A stretch of 64,000 nucleotides of DNA from Anseranas semipalmata. Taxonomy: Eukaryota > Chordata > Aves > Anseriformes > Anseranatidae. This document shows, in pieces, positions 54,186 through 64,000 of this stretch; the first letter of the stretch is position 1; each line of letters starts with the position of its first letter. The stretch is taken from assembly GCA_013399115.1 (NCBI GenBank), contig VXAA01006068.1, positions 1,162,617 through 1,226,616 on the forward strand, read 5' to 3'. The translations under genes were made by a program, and so were the position numbers. The notes under the pieces are model-generated. The model saw only the letters and a list, made by a program, of their open reading frames with translations. It was not told the DNA's origin and searched no databases.

Positions 54186-56206
54186 AGCTCATCCAAAGTA
54201 AGTCATTTATTAAACATATTTATTAGCTTTTCCCTCCAAACTTCTCTGGGCACCTTTAAGATAACAGATTTTTTTTTTCCTTTCTTCCATAATTCCATGA
54301 TTATTTTTGCTGTCGAACAGGCACACAGCACAGAGGGAAATTGTAACGTGCTCAGAAGGTAGCATCAGCATCATCTAACTCTTCCTTAGAGAAATTACTG
54401 AATCCTGACTGCCTATCCATTTCTGAATGTGCAGCTGAAGAGACAGTAAATGAACAATTTTATTTTTTTCAGGCCAAGTACTGCCAGTTCCTCCAGGAAT
54501 AGGTCTGTAAAAAAAGCAATGTGCCATACTATTTGAATTTTTCTTAAGAATAGTTAAAAATACAAACAAAAAACAGAATCACAGATATCTACCGAGTATT
54601 GTAGTACTATTATATACTTCAGACAAGAATCACTGGTGATTTAGGGGAGGAAAAACAGAGGGACGGGGACAGGAACTCCTTGTTTCCACCTTGCTTTGGA
54701 GGCTGAATTGCGCGGCAGAGCATGGGACCAGGATGGCACCGTGCCCCTTCTGCCTTCCTGCTCCTCCCGGCACAGCAGCTCTGCTCGGGTACTGCACTGG
54801 GGACCCGGCCGAACCGCAAAAGGCAGTTTGGAGCAGGGCACGAATCAAGATTACTACGATTGTTTTCAAATCCTACCAACACCTAGTAAATTTTTCTATT
54901 TGATTATAATCAATGTCACCGATAGCTTGAGAATCACAGCACTAATCTGATAGCAATATATCAGCCATTGTAACATGAAATCATTAAATGGCACTTATTT
55001 AGGGTCACCTTCATGTTTTCATGACTACGTCAGCATGAAGAGAAGAAAACAGTCAGACAGAACTAGTTAGAGCAACCAACGGGTTAAAAACAGAACAAAA
55101 ATCCTATACCTCCCTACTCATTAAGGGTGCAGTCAGACCAAGATGGACTTAAATTTGAAACTGTTGACATCTTTACATAGGTATAGGTTCAAAGGTCTTA
55201 TCTGGTAAACCAAGAGCACGAGTGCTAGAACTACAAAAATGTACCCAGGAAACTATCAGAAGTTACTAAGCAAGATAAAAAAAAAGTGATAATAGTATGG
55301 AAGGATATCCAGCCTCTCTGTGTTTGTTTAGAGGAACAGCACAGAGAAAGTTGTTCCCTTAGGATTTCTCAGGGCACTCCAGACAGCCCTGGGGGGGCCA
55401 GTTTTCAAAATTTTTTTTCTTTCCTTTTTTTTTTTTTTTTTGTCTTCTTGACTGGAAATCCTAGACAAGAAAAGAGATTTTTGAGACCTGTTATAAGTAA
55501 TAAAAGATACTTGAATAGGCAACTAATACGAGAAAGATTTGTAGGTAGATTGTTCAAGGCTTTGTAGGGTTTTGTTGTCATTCTAGTATAGAATGAGTAT
55601 TTGGGGAATGAACAGGAGAATTTCTCAAAAGTAATCAGAAATTAAAGACCTTTTTCCATTGGCACATGCCAGTGATCTCTTCAGATGAGTTTCTCTCATG
55701 GCTGCACTTGCTGAAACGTGTTCCCAATTTACAAGACTGCAAGCCATATAGTATGGGTAATGCAAGGTGCGTGATGCCAGGCATGCTCTCAGTCCTTTTC
55801 ATTTTGAAGCTCACCGGACTGGCTTTCCAGAGCAGGACAGGAAAGTAGAAGATTCATGGCTATGCACAAAGACATTCCTAACACTGCCTTCCAGCTGCTG
55901 GAAGTCAGCCTTCCTTTCCCAAAGTGACCATGTCCATAGGCTCACTACAACCACAATTACTGGCTTTGCCTTCCTGAAAGCTCACAGGAGAAGCAACAGT
56001 GGAGAAAATCATGCGCTTGTGGCTCCAGACCAAATGAGAAGATTCTGGAAACAGAAGGGCTGTAACTCCTTGTTTCTTGTCCAAGGCAGAAAAGGTTAGC
56101 CTGCAGAAAATTCCCATGTCTGGAAAAAGACTGGAAAACTCTTGCCTTATGGCTGCCCCTGATGGCATAGGTTTCTAACATCATTTAAGTCTGTCCAGAC
56201 TATGAA

Positions 56207-56239
56207 AATGTGGGCCAGGTGAATCCCATTTTGGACATA
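56207..56239 (+). repeat. 33-bp exact repeat, copy 2
   Basis: Identical to 54127-54159, in the same orientation and 2,080 bp away. The flanks here are ordinary non-repetitive sequence, so this is the likelier source copy. The match does not extend significantly on either side. Confidence 0.95.
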
Positions 56240-59200
56240 CATTTTTGTTTACACAGCAGGTCTGCCACCATTTCTGACTTTTTATTTTTTTATGTCTATC
56301 ATCTGGAGATCAACCCTCACATTATTACTTACGCAGCTGCACGTGCTCAGCTGGCTGCTTATTATGTTAGAGAGCCCCTGGATGCCCCTGGTTGGCACGA
56401 GACCTGTGAAAACTCAGGACTTCTCAAATATACAGCATTGAAAAGAGACCAAAAAGCTCCGGATCTGAGACCTGAAAGTGCCTCCCAGGGAAACCCCACT
56501 TCTCCCTTCAGGATGCTCAGTCTGACAGAGGCCCTGTCGAACTCCCCATGCTACAAGCCCCAGGGACCAGCGGGGCTTTCCAGCCTGCCCGGGCTATTTG
56601 CCGAACTGCCTCGCTACTCAGGAGCGCGAGCACAACGCGCTCGTCGATGCGAAATGCTCGTTAGCGAAGGGCGAGCTCTGAGGCTGGTGCCTGGTGCTTC
56701 TGGAAAACATCGGCTCTAACGAGGGCCAAAAGCCTTTCAGATCAGCCACAGGGGGGAGATACTCCCTGGACTCGGCAGACAAATTACACTGAGAAATCAG
56801 AACGGGGGGAGAAAAGTTCAGTGAGGAGAGCTGGGGTGACAGCTCCTGAATATAAGCAGCTGGAGAATCCACCTCTGGGGAGGATGGAGAGGGTGCTTGG
56901 GGGATCACTAAAGAACAAGCGTAGGGAAAACAAGTCACCTGTATCAATAAACACTTTTTCTTAATCCACGTGACTGCTTCAGTGTCTGAGCCTCCAAGCC
57001 TCCAAAGGCAACAGCCGCACAAGAAAAATTTGCTCCCAAGCAAATGGGCCCGGGAGCAGCCCCCGGGGCACAGGTGGCACTTCCAAGGAGACGCTGCTGA
57101 GGAGTCACTGCTTGAAGGGGAGGGCACCAGGAGTGAAAAGCAAGCCTGTACCCCACTGCAGAAGACAAAGGCTTTTAATATCCTTGCTATTTAAATGAAA
57201 GCCAGCTAAACAGGAGACTAAAATGAGGAGGGAATACGTTTGCCAATGCCACAGCTCAAAGCCAGTCGTGGCCCACGTGCAGCCAAGCCAGGCGCTCAGA
57301 GAACAGCACACGTCTCGCCCATGCAAGTGGATTTGACTTGCACAGGAAGAAGGCAAAGTCCCTGAGCTAAGAAACCCAACTTCACTGACCAGGTATACAC
57401 TCAAAGTGAGAAAAGACACATGGAAAAACTCGCCTTCAAAACAGGCATGTGCTTTGACTAAATTCTTTATAAAACCACGTATCTGAAGCCTCCAACAAAA
57501 CACAGAAAGGTCAGAAATGGAGAGAAAAGAAAGGTGTGTTTTTAAAATCTTCATCTCTTCTCCAAATATCATAAACAAAATACATTTTACAACAGTTTAC
57601 ATTCAAGTTACATCGTAAGACCTGCAGAAGGATAGGTTAGCTACGGTCGTGAAATGACTAACCCTCATCCAGAACTGTGTTGCACGAGATCTCTACAACA
57701 TTTACTACCGCTCGTCTTGCTCTTTGTTCACAGGCATAATCATCACAAAAAGAAACTGAAGGGAGAACTCTCTCCTGGATATCAGTGGGTTTAGGCTTTC
57801 AGCAGCTAGCATGGTCCCACGATCTTCAGATCTCTTCAGAAGCTTCACATCAACTATGCAGTAGTTGAGACACAAAAACTCAACTCTTCACCACAGAAGA
57901 CCCATAAAATGAGCAAAGCTATTCATGAGGCCCATTACATTTCCATGGTGCCAGTCCACAGCACAACCACAGTCACAGCGGTCCAGTCTGAGTTCAGCCA
58001 TCTTAGGTAGAAATAATTGATTTTCAGGACTCCCGTAGGATTTTGAAACACAAAAGCTTGCCATACTTTGATGGAATAATCCCTAAGATCTCTAAAATGC
58101 TACACTTTAAAAGAAACTAACATATCTAGAAATCCAACATATTCTATATATAAAAAAAAACACTTAAGAGCATACAACTACTGATAATGAGATAAGAAAA
58201 AAATCATTAAAACATCTTTGTTTCAGCATCTACTTTCAGTATTTCTACTTTTTCATTGCTTCTCAGGATGCAACTGAGAAAGTAGATACCAGTATGTTCA
58301 GAATAAAAATGAAGTGCATATTCTAACAGTTCACAGCAGAAGACAGCAGCCAGCATTTCAAATCTGCTGCCTGGACCGTCCTCAGATGTCCTCTGTTGTA
58401 CCTCTTCTGATGAGGCTGTCACAAGCTTCAGCCAAACAAGTTACTTAAAGCCCACAGTTGTAGCTGAATGATTTACTATTTTAACGTCATCACGCTTGGT
58501 AAGTGGGTGCCACTGGTGTCCTTCCTGCAGCAAAGGAGGCATTTTGAAAATAAGCCCACCTGTGGTATCCACGTGGATTTTTCATGATAGGTAAGGAAAC
58601 ACTTGTATTTAACACTGCAAGCTTCCTTCAAGCTGACTTTTTTATAAGGAGTAAGAGGATTGTAGAAGTTTCAATTTATGCAACATATGAACTGGATGCA
58701 TTGTATCGTTTCAACATGAACAAAAAAATCTTAACATGCAATAGGAAATATGCCTTGATAGAACAGTAGCAGTTTAACCAAGTACAGTGAAGTTATTTTA
58801 CAAGATTCCTATGTCTCAGTTTCAAGGTTTATGAAGTATGGGATTTTTTAGGTTAGATAAAAACCACAAAAAGCCAAAAAGAAGGGAAAACATACACACA
58901 CAAAGGAAACACCCTTATGATTTTAAACAATTTCCAGAAGAATCAAAAGTCAAAAAAATCTCTTAGCTATAACTCAGCATGCATAAAACTTTATTCTGAA
59001 ATGGTCCCCAAATATTTGGCAAAGGTAGCAATATTCATGTATAAATTGCTGATCTTTTGGTATTACACCATCAACAACACAGCATCAGACAAAACAATAA
59101 CACAGCCAGTGCTTGCTGACATGAGAGCAAACTGCACATAGCACTGCTCCACTGCACACAAAATTAGAGGACTTCAAACGATACAGTTTCTCATCTTGAT

Positions 59201-60875
59201 ATATCCCTGGTACCCTGCAAGGTCACAGACACAGTCAGAAGCTAACGTAGCCTTCCAGTAACGCACAAGAGCCAACAGATGAAGCTTTTGTGATGCACAG
59301 ACCCAGCTCCTGAGCATGCACAGTACTTTAGGCAGCTATAGATCCTGGAAACTTGGAGGAGCATCTCTGGTCAAAGGCGCTACGGAGCCCATTCCAGCAA
59401 CATGGCCATTCCCTCCCATCCTCACGGCAAGCTTATACTTACAGACCACTGTCTCCAGAGTCCAAAAACAGCCTGTGAATCTCTGGATTGAAAATTACAG
59501 GCCTCTGCCAGAAGTACCACAGCATATCTGGGGGCTGAGGGTGGCTTCCTCCTCCAAAATTTACTAGGGTACAAACTCCTTTAGAAAGCGGTTGATGTCC
59601 ACTCATAAAAACAGACTGAAGACTTCAAGCTTCCTATGGCAGGGCAGAGGGGAGGAAAAGGGGGAAATTAACCTGTAATTTTCCAAGAGAAAATTGCACA
59701 CCTGAAAAAAGCTCTGTAGCATAACTTTAAAAGCAAAACAACAAGAAGCATACCCTCATCTTGATCATACTGGTTATTTTCCAATACTTTCACGTGGTAG
59801 TCCAGGTGATAGGGCCGACTTTTTTAACCACTGTCAAGATAACATAGAGCTGGTATTACATGATGCAAGTACTTTGGTTATACTTGGGTATTTTTACGTG
59901 CGACCGGTCCTACATCAGCGGGAGCCAGTCCCAACAGGGGACTACACCATATGCCAGCCGCTTTCACTCCTGCCCACTTCTGCATACAGTCTTGTTACCT
60001 CTACTCAGAAAGTGACCTACATATGCAATAAAAAGATGCTGCCAGGAACACTACATATGCCACATTCAAATACAGCGTGTAAAACAAATACTAGGAATTT
60101 GAATAGAAAGCAAGCACTGAGCAGTAGGCTCGCATTGCGAAGTTATGCCACAAACCAGCAAGCAACGCACTGAGTAAGAAAAAACGCTGAGGAGCTGATC
60201 ATTAATTGTGTACCATCTATTCTGCATGCTGAACAAGACAGGGGAATCTAATCATGCAACTAATGATTGTACATTATGATAGCAACCAATACTGCACAAG
60301 TGAGCTTGATTCTGCCACTTCCTAAACTCTGAGTAGCTTCAACAGCTTCCACAGCTGGTACCTAAATTTGTTTTGAAAGGCTGATCTGAGCAGCACTACC
60401 TGAAACACCACGCCAACACCCACGTATGTCAGCTGCAGGCTTAACATTAACTTTGTGTTATCAGACGCAGAAGGTCCAAATATGCTCCATCCCAATGCAG
60501 TTCTTCCTACTAAGCTCATACAAAGCACTACCAAGCACGTGTGATCCAAATGTTTGATTTTCACCCACAGTTTTTGTAATGAACATCCATCCATACGTTA
60601 CATTCCTGACAGGAGGCTCAGGCAAATTCCTGAAGAGCCTGGGACATCAGAGCTGCTTGGGAATAGGGGTGTACAGGAGGGAACGACGGCTGCAGCCTTG
60701 TTCTTAATCTGTTCTGCCTGAAGTTTTCTGAAGAACTTCAGCCTGGGATGGACATTCACCCACTGTATCTCTTGAACTTTGTATTTAAAAACTCGGACTT
60801 GAAAAGACCTCAGTATATTAGCTTGCTCATCATGCTGAATGTGGTTTCCATTTTTTGCATTTAACATATTCTATA

Positions 60876-60876
60876 N
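60876..60876. other. Ambiguous base (N) between two copies of TATTCTATA
   Basis: The N sits exactly between identical nine-base units at 60867-60875 and 60877-60885, with a G10 run following at 60891. The duplication may be real or a consensus artefact. Confidence 0.9.
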
Positions 60877-63029
60877 TATTCTATATTTACGGGGGGGGGG
60901 CACAGCTGTTTCCAACCATAAAAATCTGTTCAATGCTTGCAATACATGAGGACTCTTGGTTTGTCCTTGAGAGAAGGTCTTTATTTTCCAGAAACATCTC
61001 CTGTAATTGCTGGGGAGAAAAGGAGAGCTCTTCTATCTACAAACAGCGCTATGGAAAACAGTAAGAAATGGTGAAGACAGGTGAGAGATGTTCCTAATTT
61101 CAGCATATATCCTGTGGTTTTCATCCTTGAAAGCTTAACCACAGCCCTTTCTAAATCACAGGCACAAGAAAAATGCCCGTTTTCTCCCATAGACACGATT
61201 AGCACAGATCCCCACTGTACCAGCTAGGGCTGAACGAAGTCATGCCAGCAACCAGCAATGCATCTGTTTTTACAGCACCACAGCACCGCCCGTAATACGG
61301 TAACTCATTTATTAAATACAAGCAAATGCACGTTTATGAAGTATAATTCTTGTTGTGCAATTGGTAGAGCACTACGAGAAAGACTTCAAAAATGTATGAA
61401 ATCATACACAATTAAGAAGTTTTAATGCTTTGCATGTAGGAAAGCATTTCCTAACGCTACACCATTCTACCTCTGCATTTCAGCAGCTTGCACAGTAACT
61501 GAAGTGACGCTTCACCGAGTGACCTCCTTAAGCCAGGGCTAGGAAGCTCTTGCTCCCCGTTGGCAGCCAAATGGTGGTCAGAGGGCTCCAAGAGAAGAGA
61601 GAAAAAACTGGTTAAAAGTTCCTTCAATTTCTAATGCCTTCAGGAAGCTATCCAGGCTCCCTCTGGTGGAGGATTTAATGCAGCACTTAACAATAGAGAG
61701 TGCTGTTTGCTGTATGAGAACAGTTTTCATCCCCAATTTTTTCTTTTGTAAAATAAATCTCATTAGGACTGGACTCTTGTGATGCTTCAGTGACAGCAAT
61801 CTAAGGCAATGCTTTGTTTCCAGCCATAAGCTCTATCACTTGTAAAGAAGAGCAACCTCTGATAAACCACACAGGAGATGCATGGCTCTACGGAACAGCA
61901 GCCCCTCAGCTCCCAGTTTCCACCGTGGTATTTTATATATTAAGTGCCAACTCTCACGTCCCTCAGGCAACACCAGTGTTATTTATTTGCACCACCATAA
62001 GATGATTCAAACAGGCCTATGCATCCCTCCGAGATGCACATACACAAGAGCCAGGCAAACCATCCTCTTTCCTCTCTACTCCCCCCACCCCAAAAAATGC
62101 CAGTGTAACCAGTGGTGCCCAACAAACAACACGAGAAGCTTTACAAATGTAGAAGGGGGTAACATTTGATATTTCAGTAGCTACCACTAAACATAAGCAC
62201 TGTATAACACCATCAAACTACCTGTTCTGCCCCCTCATAGCGGAATTGTTTTCTTATCTCCTGAGCATTATAACAAAGGTTATCAACATTTTTGCAGTCT
62301 TGATTAAAAATATACAGGGAGTTAGCATTTAAAAAAAATAAAGCTAACCACCCAATTTGGGGTAGGAAAACTGCAAACTGAAGATGTCCCTTACTGTACA
62401 GGAAAACCAGCGTGAGCCCTTTCGAGCATGGAGCCAATTTTATTTCCGACAGCCTGTATTATGACTCACTAACTTTTTCCCTTAATAAGGCTATGAATTG
62501 CATCGCAGCAAGCAGCTTTATAGCATGCCAGAGAATTCAAAAAATTATTCAATGGTTAGGAAACTGAACACAGTTATGCAGAGGAAGCCAGTCTAATTCT
62601 TAACTTGTCCTCATGCTTTTAGATGCGGAGGGTTGCAAGATCACAGCAAGAAAGGTTTACTTCTTCCTTTTTTATATAAAGATACTATATAACAAGGACT
62701 CTAACCTCACAGTGCCCATCTGGGACGATGAGTATCACCTGAACTGCAGCCTGACGGGGTGGCAGCTGATGAGCAGCCAAAATTCTGGGGACATTCAGGA
62801 TTTACTTGGCATAGAAAAGAGTCTCAAAGGTGAGAGGAAGTCACTTCAAGTTCTCCGGGACAAGCACAGGGAAAGTTTCACCAGAACCAACCGCTCGCGA
62901 GTTACACAACGCACACAGGTAGGCAGCCCCAGAGCACGTTCGGTTCTGCCGGGTGTCATTACGGAAACCCAAAGCCTTCCAAAGCACATGTCAGCACGGG
63001 GCTGCTGCCCCAAGATTACTCCCGGAGCA

Positions 63030-64000
63030 TTCCTCCAGCGCCCAGCAGAAGCCAGAACCGGGCGGGGAACCAGAGGAGAGGCTCTGTCAGTTCAGAGAGA
63101 GGGGCACGATCCTCTCCTGGCTCTCGAACCGAGAGCTCGGGGCGTGAGCTGCTGACCCAGAGCCCCCCGGGGGGAACCCGCAGGGCCGGGGGGGAACCCA
63201 CCCTCCTCGCTGCCCAAGCCCCGTTAGGGCTACACCACCGCCGAGCAAAGGGCAGAGGACAGCCCGGGCACCCTCCGCTCCCACACCGCGCTGGGATTTG
63301 CCCGCAGCCCCCTTCCCCGCACACGGGCATCCCTTCCCCATCGGGCGTTTCCCTCGCAAACAGGGGGAAAAAAAAAAAAAAAAAGAAAGAAACCGAACCA
63401 CACGTTTTGGGGACAAACGGCCCCATTTCGCCTCTTTGCCGCCGCATTACGTAAACAGGTGGCGGAGGCAGGCGCGGGCCGGACGCTGGGGGGCTCGGCT
63501 TCCACTGGGCTCCCGGGGGCGGCGAGGGGGAGCAGGGGGGGCACAGCCCGGCCGGGCGGGGCGGCACTCACCGATGCCCAGTCCCACCACCACGCGTCCC
63601 CCCAGCAGCGTCTCCTTGTCGCGGGCGGCGGCCAGCACGCCGGCCCCGGCCGTGAAGAGGCCGCTGGCCAGCAGGATGCAGGGCCGGCGGCCGCACAGCC
63701 CGTTGAGGACGCCGCCGGCCAGGGCGGAGAGGGCGGCGGCGCCCACCGTGCTGGAGACGAGCAGCTCCTGCCAGAGGGCGTCCAGGTTCAGCTCCCGCTT
63801 GAGGAGCAGCAGGGCCCCCGACACCACGCCGGTGTCGTAGCCGAAGAGGAAGCCCCCGAGGGCGGAGAACACCGACACCACGTAGACGAAGCCGGGGGTC
63901 TCGTCCTGCTGGAACTGCCGCCGCGCCGCCCGCTCCAGCTCCGCGCCCGACGCCGCGCTGTTGAGGCTGGAGCACGACTCGGCGGCGATCAGGCTGCGCT
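63030..64000. promoter_or_regulatory. SLC2A13: CpG island over exon 1 and the start of intron 1 (right end outside window)
   Basis: CpG dinucleotides are abundant and GC content is high from about 63.03 kb to the right edge, in sharp contrast with the AT-rich intron. CpG-bearing sequence tapers off to about 62.88 kb. Islands at first exons usually mark constitutive or broadly used promoters. The transcription start is expected just beyond base 64000, so this is the downstream half of the island. No TATA box or start site can be assigned from the window. Confidence 0.8.
63572..64000 (-). CDS. SLC2A13: SLC2A13 (proton/myo-inositol cotransporter, HMIT) coding exon 1, 5' end outside window
   Basis: This exon encodes the start of a 12-helix plasma-membrane sugar/polyol transporter that in the HMIT family couples H+ to myo-inositol uptake. 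The window holds 142 full codons plus split bases at each end. Residues 1-36 (window numbering) are the end of the cytoplasmic N-tail ([12 protein letters not shown] at 22-33). Membrane segment 1 spans about 37-64 and carries [15 protein letters not shown] (48-62), the family hallmark. Segments 2 and 3 follow at about 79-98 and 107-125, separated by the loop motif NGLCGRR (99-105). [10 protein letters not shown] (133-142) begins segment 4. The exon ends in CATCG|GTGAGT (donor at 63571-63566), leaving phase 1, which exon 2 continues as Gly. The initiator ATG is beyond base 64000. GC content and GC3 are far higher than in the introns. From memory, human HMIT has Phe and Ala where this protein has Cys 102 and Pro-Cys 106-107. 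The long ORFs overlapping here in other frames are GC-driven shadows. Confidence 0.97.

Larger units (their letters stand above)
34507..63571 (-). other. SLC2A13: SLC2A13 intron 1 (29,065 bp)
   Basis: The intron is bounded by GTGAGT at the exon 1 side and TTCTTGTAG at the exon 2 side. Its first 500-700 bp are CpG-rich and continue the exon 1 island. The rest is mostly AT-rich unique sequence. Recognised contents are a CR1 inverted pair (37.64-37.84 kb), a CR1 reverse-transcriptase C-terminal fragment (43.25-43.55 kb), a 113-bp tandem pair (50.3 kb), microsatellites (35.1, 38.2, 54.1 kb), a 33-bp duplication (54.13 and 56.21 kb) and GC-rich patches at 35.3-35.8, 54.7-54.85 and 56.5-57.1 kb. 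I find no convincing nested gene. Between these items I see nothing I can name. Confidence 0.93.

Noticed and set aside
56210..57127. Two overlapping 169-codon ORFs on opposite strands
   Set aside because: Both lie in a GC-rich patch with no family resemblance, and overlap in antisense at 56618-56719. Kept only as a possible regulatory patch.
62613..63155. 180-codon plus-strand ORF at the edge of the CpG island
   Set aside because: It spans the AT-rich to GC-rich transition, has no recognisable domain, and lies in intron 1. GC-rich DNA leaves frames open by composition.
63298..63840. 180-codon plus-strand ORF antisense to SLC2A13 exon 1
   Set aside because: It is the mirror of a real coding exon with very high GC3. 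The peptide is Arg/Pro/Ser-rich low complexity.
63568..63975. 135-codon minus-strand ORF over exon 1
   Set aside because: Wrong frame of the real exon; an Arg/Gly/Ala-rich peptide. The true frame carries the transporter motifs.
1..64000. CRISPR arrays, operons, bacterial-type systems, tRNA or rRNA genes
   Set aside because: The sequence is vertebrate intronic DNA. I saw no regularly spaced repeats with unique spacers and no recognisable tRNA or rRNA pattern on either strand.

Overview
The window is bird genomic DNA and lies almost wholly inside one protein-coding gene on the minus strand: SLC2A13, the proton/myo-inositol cotransporter HMIT. The evidence for a bird is a vertebrate split gene with GT..AG introns, a sparse repeat load, and several CR1 LINE fragments, two of which keep the avian-type 3' tail related to ATTCTATG. 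I cannot name the species from the sequence.

Layout, in the direction of transcription (right to left): coding exon 1 (63572-64000, 5' end outside the window) sits in a CpG island that runs into the start of intron 1. Intron 1 is about 29.1 kb (34507-63571). Exon 2 is 34347-34506. Intron 2 is about 6.7 kb (27680-34346). Exon 3 is 27471-27679. Intron 3 starts at 27470 and runs off the left edge, so it is at least 27.5 kb. The three exons join in a single open frame (phases 1, 2, 1) and give 265 consecutive residues covering the late N-terminal tail, membrane segments 1-6 and most of the central cytoplasmic loop of a major-facilitator sugar transporter. Exon 4 onward and the promoter lie outside the window.

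The introns are AT-rich and mostly unique sequence. I recognise five CR1 fragments (3.4, 31.0, 37.7 twice, and 43.3 kb), TA/CA microsatellites (7.9, 17.7, 35.1, 38.2, 54.1 kb), a diverged 113-bp tandem pair at 50.3 kb, smaller tandem duplications, long A/T homopolymers and four isolated N bases. I see no second protein-coding gene, tRNA, rRNA, CRISPR array or intact mobile element.

The observations most worth a second look are an exact 33-bp duplication 2.08 kb apart with one copy inside a microsatellite, tandem splice-site motifs at both ends of exon 2, twin overlapping hairpins near 1.4 kb, and CpG-rich patches inside intron 1. I did not find evidence of a new biological system.
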